Assembly (NCBI RefSeq): GCF_029338275.1
Contig: NZ_CP119789.1
Span: 1,302,001-1,366,000, forward strand
DNA from: Haloarcula ordinaria
GTDB lineage: Archaea > Halobacteriota > Halobacteria > Halobacteriales > Haloarculaceae
Length of the DNA: 64,000 nt
Reading direction: 5' to 3'
In this document: piece after piece, positions 24,687 to 33,479 of the stretch
Position numbering within the stretch: position 1 is the first letter of the stretch
How the letters are laid out: each line of letters starts with the position of its first letter
Translations under genes and position numbers: made by a program
Notes under the pieces: generated by a model
Databases searched by the model: none
What the model was told of the DNA's origin: nothing
What the model saw: only the letters and a program-made list of their open reading frames with translations

Positions 24687-25460
24687 TCAACGGCTGGTGT
24701 AGCCGCCGTCCATCGTCACGACCGACCCGGTCATGAACGACGAGGCGTCCGAGGCCAGATACACGACCAGGTCGCGCAGTTCTTCGGGACGGCCGAGCCG
24801 TCTCATCGGCGTGTTCTCCAGCCAGGTCTCCTCCATCGCCGGGTTCTCTGCGAGCACCTCGTCGACGAGGTCCGTCCGCATGTACCCCGGCGCGATGGCG
24901 TTGACACGGACACCCCGGTCGGCCCACTCGACGGCCATTGACTTCGTCAACTGCGAGACGCCGGCTTTCGAGGCGTTGTAGCCCGCCTGGGGTTGCGGAA
25001 CGTTGACGTCGATGGCCGACATCGACGAGATGTTGACGATTCGCCCCTCGCCTCGGTCGAGCATCTGCTGGCCGACGTGTTTCGAGCAGAGGAACACGCC
25101 GTCTAAGTTCACCGAGATGACCTTCCGCCACAGCTCGTAGCTCATCTCTTCGGCCGGGGCGTTGCCGGGGACGCCGGCGTTGTTGACGAGCACGTCTATC
25201 GGTCCCAGCTCGTCAGTCACCGATTCGACCATCGCTTCGACCGACGCCTCGTCGGTCACGTCGACCTGGACCGCGACGACGTCCGTCTCGCCGTCCAGCT
25301 CCGCCGCGGTCTCGGTCGCTTTCTCGTGGTTGATGTCCGCGATAGCGACGTCGGCGCCCATCTCGGCGAGGCCGGTCGCCATCTGCTTGCCGAGGCCCTG
25401 TGCCGCGCCGGTGACGATAGCAGTCTTCCCGTCGAGGGAGAGGTTCTCGAGTACGCTCAT
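24687..25460 (-). CDS. Short-chain dehydrogenase/reductase
   Basis: A 257-residue classical SDR. The nucleotide-binding TGAAQGLG is at 17-24, NNAG at 93-96, and the catalytic region contains SSMS at 145-148, Y161 and K165. An Asp at about residue 42 (IADINHE) favours NAD over NADP. Homologous enzymes include gluconate 5-dehydrogenase and 2-deoxygluconate dehydrogenase, so it may oxidise a sugar acid or polyol in this island. It is divergent from the aldolase-kinase operon, sharing the 132-base promoter region. Confidence 0.88.
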   Translation of the reverse strand: MSVLENLSLDGKTAIVTGAAQGLGKQMATGLAEMGADVAIADINHEKATETAAELDGETDVVAVQVDVTDEASVEAMVESVTDELGPIDVLVNNAGVPGNAPAEEMSYELWRKVISVNLDGVFLCSKHVGQQMLDRGEGRIVNISSMSAIDVNVPQPQAGYNASKAGVSQLTKSMAVEWADRGVRVNAIAPGYMRTDLVDEVLAENPAMEETWLENTPMRRLGRPEELRDLVVYLASDASSFMTGSVVTMDGGYTSR

Positions 25461-25592
25461 AGCATCTGTCTCAATGAGGTGATGGGTCGACCTTAAGTTT
25501 AGTGCAGCCTCGTCTCACCGCTCTCGGGTGTCTCTCCCGCCGAACGCTTCCAGACCGAAGTACATTTACTCGGTGCGTGAGAGGTTCGCACC

Positions 25593-26246
25593 ATGACTGA
25601 TTCGGCGCAATCCGACAGCGACGTCAAGCAAGCGATCTGTGACTACGGCCGTCAGTTGCTCGAAGACGGCCTGACGACGGGCACGGGCGGGAACCTGAGT
25701 GCTCGCATCGACGAGAACCACGTCGCAATCAGCCCCTCGGGGATTCCCTACGAGGAGATCACCCCGGCGGACGTCCCCATCGTCCGGACCGACGGCACCG
25801 TCGTCGAGGGCGAGTTCGACCCCTCGACGGAGCTCCCGATGCATCTGGCTGTCTACGAGGAACGCCCGGAGGTCGGCGGTGTCGTCCACACGCATTCGCC
25901 CTACGCGACGACGTTCGCCTCGCTCGGCGAGCCCATCCCGGCCTCCCACTACCTCATCTCGTTTACCGGGACGGAGGTGCCCGTCGCAGAGTACCGGACT
26001 CACGCGACCCAGGAGCTCGGCGAGGTGGCCGTCGAGGCACTGGGTGACTCGTTCAACGCGACGCTCCTTCGCAACCACGGCGTCCTGACCGCCGACGACT
26101 CCCTGGACGACGCCTACACCGTCGCGCTGATGGTCGAGTACTGCGCGCGCATCCACCACCAGGCGCGGGCCATCGGCGACCCGGAGATTCTCCCGGACGA
26201 CGAGATCGAGCACCTCGCGGGCAAACTCGACGGCTACGGGCAGTAA
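25593..26246 (+). CDS. Class II aldolase (fuculose/rhamnulose-1-phosphate aldolase type)
   Basis: A 217-residue class II aldolase/adducin family enzyme. The phosphate-binding GTGGNLSAR is at 30-38, the presumed catalytic Glu is E80 and the zinc histidines are H99, H101 and about H162; all correspond to E. coli FucA E73, H92, H94 and H155 with a constant shift of seven. Such enzymes cleave ketose-1-phosphates to dihydroxyacetone phosphate and an aldehyde. The kinase gene follows after 9 bases, so kinase and aldolase surely act in sequence. A TATA-like ACATTTACT (25562-25570) precedes the ATG. Confidence 0.9.
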   Translation: MTDSAQSDSDVKQAICDYGRQLLEDGLTTGTGGNLSARIDENHVAISPSGIPYEEITPADVPIVRTDGTVVEGEFDPSTELPMHLAVYEERPEVGGVVHTHSPYATTFASLGEPIPASHYLISFTGTEVPVAEYRTHATQELGEVAVEALGDSFNATLLRNHGVLTADDSLDDAYTVALMVEYCARIHHQARAIGDPEILPDDEIEHLAGKLDGYGQ

Positions 26247-26255
26247 CATCAGGCC

Positions 26256-27716
26256 ATGAAACACGTTGCTATCGACATCGGGGCGAGCGGCGGGACGGTG
26301 TACCTCGGCGACCTGACACCCACCGACTTCGACGTGGCCGAGGTCCACTCGTTCGACAACTACCCCGTCGAGCGCGACGGGCGGTACGTCTGGGACCTCG
26401 ACGCGCTCCGGGACCGCATCGTCGAGGGTATCCGGGCGGCGGATAGGGAGGCCGGCGGCGTCGACACGGTCGCCATCGACACCTGGGGCCTCGACTTCGG
26501 CCTCGTCGCGGACGGCGAGGTCCTCCGCCTCCCGACGTCGTACCGCGACCCGGAGGCGACGGCGGAGCGCGACGAGGTGTTCGAGGCCGTCGGCAAGCGC
26601 CGCCTGTTCGACGAGACCGGCATCACCAACTGGGCGACGCCGAACACGCTCTGGCAACTGTACACGCTCGCGGCCCGGGAGCCGGACCTGCTCGAACGGG
26701 CCGAGGTGCTCCTCCCGATGCCGCAACTGCTCTCCTCGCTCCTCGGCGGGCGCGAGACGGGCGAGGTGACCGTCGCGTCGACGACGCAGATGGTCGACCC
26801 CGAGCGACGCGCGTGGGCGACGGACCTGCTCGAAGCGCTCTCGCTCCCGACGGCCCTCCTCCCCGACCTCGAAGAGCCGGGACAGTCGCTCGGCCCCGTC
26901 GCCGACGACGTGGCCGCGTCGCTGTCCGCGACGCCGGAACTGGTGTCGACGGCGAGTCACGACACGGCGGCGGCCGTGGCCGGCCTCCCGCTCGACGACG
27001 ACAGCGCGTTCCTGAACACGGGGTCGTGGTTCATTCTGGGCGTCGAACGGACCGAGCCGCTGCGGACCGACGCGGCCTTCGAGGCCGAGCTCTCGAACGA
27101 ACTCGGTGTCGACGAGACGGTCCGCCTCCTCAAGAACGTCAACGGGTTCTTCCTGCTCGAAGCGTGCCGGGACGCCTGGGCAGACGCCGGCGAACCGACC
27201 GACTACGACTCCCTCCTCTCGGCGGCCCAGGACGCCCCGGCCCGCGCTGCCCTCGTCGACCCCGACGCCGACGCGTTCAGCATCGACGAGCCGATGCCCG
27301 ACCAGATCCGTGCGTACTGCCGCCGCACCGACCAGCCCGTCCCGGAGAGTCCAGGGGCGGTTGTCCGCTGTCTCGTCGACAGCCTGGTGGCGAAGACGGC
27401 GCTCGCGTTCGACGAACTGGTCTCGGTCATCGACGACCCGCCGTCGCGCATCAACCTCGGTGGTGGCGGCGTCCGGAACGACCTGTTCTGCCAACTCCTC
27501 GCCGACGCCGTCGACCGCCCGGTCGTCGCCGGACCGGTGGAGGCGACGGCCATCGGCAACCTCCTGGTGCAGGGCGTCGCCGCCGGCACGCTCGACGACG
27601 TGTCGGCGGGCCGCGAGCTGGTCGAATCGACGTTCGCCACGACGACCTACGAGCCGACGGCCGGCGACGACTGGGCCGAGGCGAAAGCCCGGCTTCGGAC
27701 GCTCTCGGCGGACTGA
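26256..27716 (+). CDS. FGGY carbohydrate kinase, rhamnulokinase type
   Basis: A 486-residue FGGY kinase. The phosphate-1 motif is IDIGASGGTVYLG (6-18), the rhamnulokinase-typical AIDTWGLDFGLV follows near residue 76, 'NVNGFFLLEACRDAW' near 295 and the adenosine-binding LGGGGVRNDLFCQLLADAV near 400. Rhamnulokinases phosphorylate C1 of ketoses such as L-rhamnulose. Because the neighbouring aldolase cleaves ketose-1-phosphates, the pair is expected to convert a ketose into DHAP plus an aldehyde. No sugar isomerase lies nearby, so the ketose may come from oxidation of a polyol. Confidence 0.88.
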   Translation: MKHVAIDIGASGGTVYLGDLTPTDFDVAEVHSFDNYPVERDGRYVWDLDALRDRIVEGIRAADREAGGVDTVAIDTWGLDFGLVADGEVLRLPTSYRDPEATAERDEVFEAVGKRRLFDETGITNWATPNTLWQLYTLAAREPDLLERAEVLLPMPQLLSSLLGGRETGEVTVASTTQMVDPERRAWATDLLEALSLPTALLPDLEEPGQSLGPVADDVAASLSATPELVSTASHDTAAAVAGLPLDDDSAFLNTGSWFILGVERTEPLRTDAAFEAELSNELGVDETVRLLKNVNGFFLLEACRDAWADAGEPTDYDSLLSAAQDAPARAALVDPDADAFSIDEPMPDQIRAYCRRTDQPVPESPGAVVRCLVDSLVAKTALAFDELVSVIDDPPSRINLGGGGVRNDLFCQLLADAVDRPVVAGPVEATAIGNLLVQGVAAGTLDDVSAGRELVESTFATTTYEPTAGDDWAEAKARLRTLSAD

Positions 27717-27800
27717 CGTCCGTCTTCCGCCGTCGGACCGCTCTTCGCTTCGCCGTCACCGGGCCTGTCCTTTCAAGTAGTCTCTCGCGTAAGTAGGGGC

Positions 27801-28952
27801 ATGCAAATCACCGACTACGAGCTGTTCGCCGTCCCGCCCCGGTGGTTACTGCTGAAACTCGAGACCGACACCGGCCTGGTCGGGTGGGGAGAGCCGATTC
27901 TCCCGGGGCGACTCGAGACCGTGCGGGCGGCGGTAGTCGAACTCGTCGAGGGCCACCTCCTCGGTCGCGACCCACGTCGGACCGAGTACCACTGGCGCAA
28001 GCTCTACCAGGGGGGCTACCACCGCGGCGGCCCGGTCCTGATGAGCGCGCTGTCGGGTATCGACCAGGCGCTCTGGGACATCAAGGGGCGACACCACGAC
28101 ACCCCGGTCCACGAGTTGCTGGGTGGACACGTCCGCGACCGGATGTTCGTCTATCAGTGGATCGGCGGCGACGACCCGGAGGATATCGCCGCGTCGGCGC
28201 GACAGGGGTACGACCGGGGGTACCGCGCGTTCAAGTTCAACATCGCCAGGAAGTTCCGCCCGCTCGAGACCGCCGACGGGGTCGACCACGCGCTCGAACG
28301 CATCAGCGCTATCCGGGATGCGGTTGGCGACGACTGCTTCATCGGCGTCGACTTCCATGGCCGCGTCTCGAAGTCGATGGCCCGCGAACTCGTCTGCCGG
28401 CTCGAACCCTACAACCCGATGTTCGTCGACCAGCCCGTCCTCCCGGAGCACTCGGAGCTGCTCGCGAGCCTCAGCGAACAGACTACCGTCCCCATCGCGA
28501 CCGGCGAGCGGTTCTACTCCCGGTACGACTTCAAGCGGCTGTTCGTCGAGGACGCCGTCTCGGTCATCGAACCCAGCGTCACGCACGTCGGCGGCATCAG
28601 CGAACTGAAGAAGGTCGCTTCCATGGCCGAAGCCTTCGACGTTGCGGTCGTCCCGCACTGCCCGCTCGGCCCCATCGCCTTTGCGGCCAACCTCCAGGTC
28701 GGCTTCAGCGCCCAGGGAATCGTGATGCAGGAACAGGACCTCGGCGTGCACGACCCGGAGACCAGCAAGCGCTTGGGCCTCCTCGAGGACCCCGCGACCT
28801 TCGAGTTCGAGGACGGCTACGTCGAGCGCCCGACCGGCCCGGGCCTGGGCATCGAGGTCGACGAGGACACCGTCCGGGAGCAGGCCCAGGCGGAGGTCAA
28901 CTGGTACAACCCCGTCTGGCACCACGCCGACGGGAGCGTCGCCGAGTGGTGA
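27801..28952 (+). CDS. Enolase-superfamily sugar-acid dehydratase (D-galactonate dehydratase-like)
   Basis: A 383-residue mandelate racemase/muconate lactonizing family enzyme most like DgoD. The start 'PPRWLLLKLETDTGLVGWGEP' and 'GGPVLMSALSGIDQALWDIKG' are DgoD-like. Active-site positions align to E. coli DgoD with a shift of one: D184, H186, E236, H286 and E311 are present, but the second metal ligand, Glu in DgoD, is Asp (D210, in FVDQPV). It should remove water from an aldonate to give a 2-keto-3-deoxy acid. It follows the kinase by 84 bases and probably has its own promoter. Confidence 0.87.
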   Translation: MQITDYELFAVPPRWLLLKLETDTGLVGWGEPILPGRLETVRAAVVELVEGHLLGRDPRRTEYHWRKLYQGGYHRGGPVLMSALSGIDQALWDIKGRHHDTPVHELLGGHVRDRMFVYQWIGGDDPEDIAASARQGYDRGYRAFKFNIARKFRPLETADGVDHALERISAIRDAVGDDCFIGVDFHGRVSKSMARELVCRLEPYNPMFVDQPVLPEHSELLASLSEQTTVPIATGERFYSRYDFKRLFVEDAVSVIEPSVTHVGGISELKKVASMAEAFDVAVVPHCPLGPIAFAANLQVGFSAQGIVMQEQDLGVHDPETSKRLGLLEDPATFEFEDGYVERPTGPGLGIEVDEDTVREQAQAEVNWYNPVWHHADGSVAEW

Positions 28953-28990
28953 CCCCTGATTTTTAGTAGGATTGCACCCTCCGTTTCGAT

Positions 28991-30019
28991 ATGCAAACCG
29001 CAGTGCTAGTCCAACCCACGGAGTTCCAACTCGAAGACCGTCCCAGACCGACGCCCGACCCCGACGAGGTCCTCGTCGCCGTTCGCGACGTCGGCATCTG
29101 CGGGTCGGACGTCCACTACTACCAGCACGGTCGCATCGGTGACTACGTCGTCGAGAACCCGCTTGTCCTCGGCCACGAGAGTGCCGGCGAGGTCGTCGCC
29201 GTCGGCGAGGACGTCACCGACCTGACGGCCGGTGACCGCGTCGCACTCGAACCCGGCGTCCCCTGTCGCCGTTGTGGCCACTGCAAGCGCGGAGACTACC
29301 ACCTCTGTGAGGCGGTCACGTTCATGGCGACGCCGCCACACGACGGCGCCTTCACCGAGTACGTCTCGTGGCCGGCCGACTACGCATACAAGCTGCCGGA
29401 CGAGGTCTCCACCACCGAGGGGGCGCTCTGCGAACCGCTGTCGGTCGGTATCCACGCCGCCCGGCGCGGCGACGTCGGGACCGGCGATACGGTCGTCGTC
29501 ACCGGTGCGGGCCCCATCGGGCTGCTGGTGATGGAGGCCGTCCGCGCCGCGGGCGCGACCGACGTCATCCTCACCGACGTGGTCGCGGAGAAGCTGGCGT
29601 TCGCCGAGGAACGCGGTGCCGACCTGACCGTCGACGTCACCGAGACGGACCTCGAGGCGGCCGTCGACGACTACACCGACGGCGCCGGAGCGGACGTTGT
29701 CATCGAAGCCTCGGGCGCCGAGCCGTCGATCAAGAGCACGCTCGACGTGGTCCGCCGGGGCGGCACCGTCGTCCTCGTCGGCCTCGCCTCCGAGGCGACG
29801 ATTCCCCTCGACGTCCTCGACATCATCGACAACGAGCTCGACGTCCACGGATCGTTCCGCTACAAGAACACCTACGACGCGGCCGTCGACCTGCTCGCCG
29901 ACGGCGTCGTCGACGTCGAGGGCATCGTCGACTTCGAGTCGCCGCTGGCGGACATCGACGACGCCTTCCAGCGGGCGATGGAACCCGACGTCGTGAAAGG
30001 GATGATATCGCTCGACTAA
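28991..30019 (+). CDS. Zinc-dependent polyol dehydrogenase (sorbitol/xylitol dehydrogenase-like)
   Basis: A 342-residue MDR dehydrogenase of the sorbitol dehydrogenase branch. CGSDVHYYQHG (about 37-47) is the branch's catalytic zinc motif, with GHESAG near 60, the structural zinc cysteines in PCRRCGHCKRGDYHLC (about 90-105) and GAGPIG near 171. It would oxidise a polyol to a ketose with NAD(P). A TATA-like ATTTTTAGT (28960-28968) lies 23-31 bases before the ATG, so it is a separate leaderless transcript. It is the last gene of the sugar island. Confidence 0.9.
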   Translation: MQTAVLVQPTEFQLEDRPRPTPDPDEVLVAVRDVGICGSDVHYYQHGRIGDYVVENPLVLGHESAGEVVAVGEDVTDLTAGDRVALEPGVPCRRCGHCKRGDYHLCEAVTFMATPPHDGAFTEYVSWPADYAYKLPDEVSTTEGALCEPLSVGIHAARRGDVGTGDTVVVTGAGPIGLLVMEAVRAAGATDVILTDVVAEKLAFAEERGADLTVDVTETDLEAAVDDYTDGAGADVVIEASGAEPSIKSTLDVVRRGGTVVLVGLASEATIPLDVLDIIDNELDVHGSFRYKNTYDAAVDLLADGVVDVEGIVDFESPLADIDDAFQRAMEPDVVKGMISLD

Positions 30020-30282
30020 GTCGCCACTCGCCGCGGGTGGTCGTATCTGGTGGCGTATCTGTAGATATACTGTCCGATACTAGTCTTCGGTCTATTTCCG
30101 CTCAGAATCGAGAGACAGATTCTGCGAAACGTCCCCTGACTGGTGGTGAACGTTCGAATTCGACTGCCTGAATGTAGCGAAACACCACTCGAATTGCCCC
30201 TGTCCCGTTCGAGTACCACCTGAAGCCGGATATCCCGCTCTCCCAGCGCTAGCGTCGCTCGCTCCGTCCCGTACTATTCCGC

Positions 30283-30305
30283 AAAAATCGACGACCGCGT
30301 GGTCG
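30283..30305 (-). terminator. Hairpin plus T-tract terminator of the L15e gene
   Basis: Read on the minus strand, CGACC-ACGC-GGTCG (30301-30305 with 30292-30296) is followed by a T5 run (30287-30283). It begins a few bases after the L15e stop and has the form of an intrinsic-type terminator. Confidence 0.5.
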
Positions 30306-30308
30306 GCG

Positions 30309-30899
30309 TTACTTGCCCTTGCCGCCCTGGCTGCGCAGGGATGGCCGGGTCTTCTCTGCGCCCTTGCCCTTCTTGCCGAGGCCGCGGTTGCGGCGGCCGG
30401 CACCGGTCAGACCGCGGAAGACGCGGTCGGCCTGGTGGTCTTCACAGATCCAGTTGAGGTCGTCGTCGCTCTGGATGGCCGGGTGCTCGGGGTCCACGAG
30501 GATGACCTCGTGCCACTTCTGTCGGCCGTCCTGGCCGACGGAGTAGCTGTTGAGGACCCGGAGGTTGGTGAACACGCGCGCGGCGCGTTCCTCGGCGACG
30601 CGCTGGATGTCCTTCCGGCGCGTGATGCGGGTGACGCCCTGTCGCTTCGAGCGCCGGCCGGCCTTGTGTCGGCGCTTGCGCGCACCGCCCTTCCGGACGG
30701 AGACGCGCGCCACGACGATACCCTGCTTGGCCTTGTATCCCTGCGAGCGGGCCTTGTCGAGGCGGGTCGGGCGCTCGATGCGCTCGACGGCACCCTCTTT
30801 GCGCCATTCCTGCTGTCGCTGCCACTGGAGCTCTGCGAGCTTGCCGTCGCCCGGGTTCTTCCAGGCGTCTCGGATGTACGAGTATGCACTTCGTGCCAT
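30309..30899 (-). CDS. rpl15e: 50S ribosomal protein L15e
   Basis: A 196-residue basic protein, full length for archaeal L15e. It starts MARSAYSYIRDAWKNP; the Arg/Lys-rich middle ('GGARKRRHKAGRRSKRQG') and 'RVLNSYSVGQDGRQKWHEVILVDP' in pieces are family hallmarks, and the tail is Gly/Lys-rich. It binds 23S rRNA in the large subunit. The upstream extension to 30965 is not conserved in character and the ATG at 30899 fits the family. The gene stands alone and interrupts two sets of sugar-metabolism genes. Confidence 0.96.
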   Translation of the reverse strand: MARSAYSYIRDAWKNPGDGKLAELQWQRQQEWRKEGAVERIERPTRLDKARSQGYKAKQGIVVARVSVRKGGARKRRHKAGRRSKRQGVTRITRRKDIQRVAEERAARVFTNLRVLNSYSVGQDGRQKWHEVILVDPEHPAIQSDDDLNWICEDHQADRVFRGLTGAGRRNRGLGKKGKGAEKTRPSLRSQGGKGK

Positions 30900-31291
30900 G
30901 TCTATCACCACGGGCGTTGCGTGGTTCAAGGCCGCCCGCGCGGCCTCACATCCCGACCTGCACACGCAGGTGCCCGCTGGTGCCCGTCGTCCAGCGAGTT
31001 ACCGATTGTTCTGGGTTCGGCGGCTTAAACGGTTCGAACTGGCTCCGGGGATGTGGCCCTCTCACACTCGGGGCCCACAACGTGCGATTTCCTATCCCGG
31101 TATACGGTTTATACTGATGGGCCGACTGTCATCCTGAACACTCCGAGCCGGTAAGACCACGTCACGGCTTCTGGGTCGGGGCGAACGCATCGACTTCTGG
31201 CGACGACGGCCACTCACGGTCAATCGTGAATATTCCAGCCGGCTGAGAACGCCGCCGAGCCGTTATATGACGGCGACACGAGGGACGTCAC
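30900..31291. other. 392-base gene-free region between L15e and the CtBP-like gene
   Basis: No gene is seen. TTTAAG on the minus strand (about 31023-31028) is a candidate TATA element for L15e with a leader of roughly 100 bases. GTTATATGAC (31262-31271) lies 21-30 bases before the ATG at 31292 and is a good leaderless promoter for the dehydrogenase. A GTAAGAC heptamer occurs at 31151-31157 without a partner copy. Confidence 0.4.
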
Positions 31292-32254
31292 ATGACGCGA
31301 GTGGTCGCCAGCGACGACCCGATGATAGACGTCGCACGACTCGACGAGGCACTGGAAGCGGCAGTCGTCGCCGCGGAGATGCGCGACGAGGACGAGCTCG
31401 TAGCGGCGGCCAGCGGCGCGACCGGGCTCGTGGTCGACGTGAACACGCCGGTCACCGCCCGGGTCCTCGACGAACTCGACGCCCTCGAGGTCGTGGCGCG
31501 GGCTGGCGTCGGCGTCGACAACGTCGACGTGAAAGCCGCCGCCGAGAACGGGGTCACTGTCACGAACGTGCCCGACTACTGTACGGACGAGGTCGCGACC
31601 CACACCGTCGCGCTGTTCTTCGACTGCATCCGAAACGTCACCGGATACGACCGCGACGTGAAAGCCGGACACTGGGGCTGGGAACGCAGTCGCCCGCTCC
31701 ACCGGGTTGCCGGCCGCACCCTGGGACTGGTCTCGTATGGCCCCATCGCACGGCGGGTCCGGGACCGGCTCCGGGGCTTCGACCTCGACGTCGTCGCGTA
31801 CGACCCGTACGTCGACGCCGAGACGATGGCCGACGACGGCGTCGAGAAGGTGGCCCTCGCGGCCCTCTACACGCGGGCAGACTACGTCTCCCTCCACGCG
31901 CCGCTGACCGACGGCACGCGCGGGATGGTCGACGCCGACGCGCTCGCGGCGATGCAGGACCACGCCGTCCTCGTCAACACCGGCCGCGGCGGCCTCGTCG
32001 ACGAGGACGCACTGGCGTCGGCCCTCGAACGCCGCGATATCGCGGCCGCCGGACTCGACGTGCTTCGCGAGGAGCCGCCGGCCGACGACGACCCACTGGT
32101 CGCGCTGGACAACTGCATTATCACGCCCCACGCCGGCTGGTACTCGGTCGAGGCGCGCGAGGCGCTGAACGACACCGTCGCCGAGAACGTCCGCGCCGCG
32201 CTGGCCGGCGAGACGCCGCCGGACCGCATCGACCCCGACACCGACTGGCTCTAG
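31292..32254 (+). CDS. D-2-hydroxyacid dehydrogenase, CtBP-like
   Basis: A 320-residue D-isomer specific 2-hydroxyacid dehydrogenase. The catalytic triad is visible: Arg in NTGRGGLVDE (near 233), Glu in DVLREEPP (near 262) and His in ITPHAGWYS (near 284). The nucleotide-binding loop reads LGLVSYGPIARRV, so the usual third glycine of GxGxxG is Ala. Relatives are called C-terminal binding protein-like or phosphoglycerate dehydrogenase-like; the substrate is open. It lies 71 bases before the Gfo6-type xylose dehydrogenase and may act on a product of that pathway. Confidence 0.87.
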   Translation: MTRVVASDDPMIDVARLDEALEAAVVAAEMRDEDELVAAASGATGLVVDVNTPVTARVLDELDALEVVARAGVGVDNVDVKAAAENGVTVTNVPDYCTDEVATHTVALFFDCIRNVTGYDRDVKAGHWGWERSRPLHRVAGRTLGLVSYGPIARRVRDRLRGFDLDVVAYDPYVDAETMADDGVEKVALAALYTRADYVSLHAPLTDGTRGMVDADALAAMQDHAVLVNTGRGGLVDEDALASALERRDIAAAGLDVLREEPPADDDPLVALDNCIITPHAGWYSVEAREALNDTVAENVRAALAGETPPDRIDPDTDWL

Positions 32255-32325
32255 AGCTGGAGGGAGCCGCCGGTTGCGAAGCGCCTTTCGCGGTGCTTTT
32301 ACGCGGCGTCAGCGAACCTCGGAGC

Positions 32326-33408
32326 ATGTCTCTCGAATCGTATCTCGCTGATTTCGACGACCGTGACTGGCAGACGACCACCGAGGGCACGGTCAGATTC
32401 GCCCTCGTCGGGCTCGGCTGGTGGACTATCGACGAGGCTATCCCCGCCATCGAGTCGAGCGACCACTGCGAGGTGACGGTGCTGGTCAGCAGCACCACCG
32501 AGAAGGCCCAGCGCGTCGCCGCCGACGTCCCGACTGCGAGCCACGGGATCTCCTACGACGACTTCCACGACGGCGCCGCCACGGACGCCTACGACGCGGT
32601 GTACATCGCGACGCCGAACGCCTTCCACCTCGAGTACGCCCGCAGCGCCGCCGAATACGGGAAAGCCGTCCTCTGTGAGAAGCCGATGGAGGCGACGACG
32701 GAACGAGCCGCCGACCTCGTCGCTGCGTGTGCGGACCACGGCGTCGACCTGGCCATTGGCTATCGGATGCAGACCGAACCCGCCGTCCGACGCGCGCGAG
32801 AACTCATCCGCGACGGTGTCATCGGCGAACCCCGGTACGTTCACGGGGCGAACTACCAGCGACTCCTCGAGATGAACCCGAACGAGGACCAGTGGCGGCT
32901 CGACAGCGCGTTGACCGGCTACGGCACCTCGGTGATGGACCTGGGCATCTACCCGCTCAACACCGCCCGGTTCCTGCTCGATGCCGACCCGGTCAGCGCT
33001 CAGGCCACGATGCGCTCGACCCATCCCGCTTTCGACGACGTCCCCGACGAGCACGCGTCGTTCACGCTCACCTTCGACAACGACGTCATGGCCGCCTGTA
33101 CGACGAGTCAAAACGCCCACAAAGGCAGCCACCTCGAGATCACAGGGACCGAGGGCAGTCTCCGCCTCGACCCGGCCTTCCATCTGGAGACCGGTCTCTC
33201 GGTCACCGTCGGCGAGGAGACGGTCGCGTTCGACACGCCACAGGTGAACCAGATGACCGAGATATTCGACTACGCCGGCCACAGTTTCGCCCACGGAACG
33301 CCTGTTTCCCTCGACGGCGAACACGGTCTGATGGACATGCGTGCCATCGAGGCTGTCCACGAGGCCGCCGACAGCGGGTCGCGCGTCGACATCGACACCG
33401 AAATCTGA
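32326..33408 (+). CDS. gfo6: Gfo6-type D-xylose 1-dehydrogenase (NADP+)
   Basis: A 360-residue Gfo/Idh/MocA oxidoreductase. The Rossmann motif is VGLGWWTIDEAIPAI (28-42), and CEKPMEAT near 117 carries the family's catalytic lysine. The N-terminus MSLESYLADFDDRDWQ and overall length match the haloarchaeal Gfo6 family, whose Haloarcula member was characterised as an NADP-dependent xylose dehydrogenase. It oxidises the pentose to its lactone, the first step of the haloarchaeal pentose oxidation route. A TATA-like CTTTTACGC (32296-32304) lies 22-30 bases upstream, so it has its own leaderless promoter. Confidence 0.85.
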   Translation: MSLESYLADFDDRDWQTTTEGTVRFALVGLGWWTIDEAIPAIESSDHCEVTVLVSSTTEKAQRVAADVPTASHGISYDDFHDGAATDAYDAVYIATPNAFHLEYARSAAEYGKAVLCEKPMEATTERAADLVAACADHGVDLAIGYRMQTEPAVRRARELIRDGVIGEPRYVHGANYQRLLEMNPNEDQWRLDSALTGYGTSVMDLGIYPLNTARFLLDADPVSAQATMRSTHPAFDDVPDEHASFTLTFDNDVMAACTTSQNAHKGSHLEITGTEGSLRLDPAFHLETGLSVTVGEETVAFDTPQVNQMTEIFDYAGHSFAHGTPVSLDGEHGLMDMRAIEAVHEAADSGSRVDIDTEI

Positions 33409-33479
33409 GTTCGTAGCCGGACGCTTCCCTTTCGTATCAACCGTACTATCTTATCAGGTGTGGGCCCGTCTCTAGCGTG

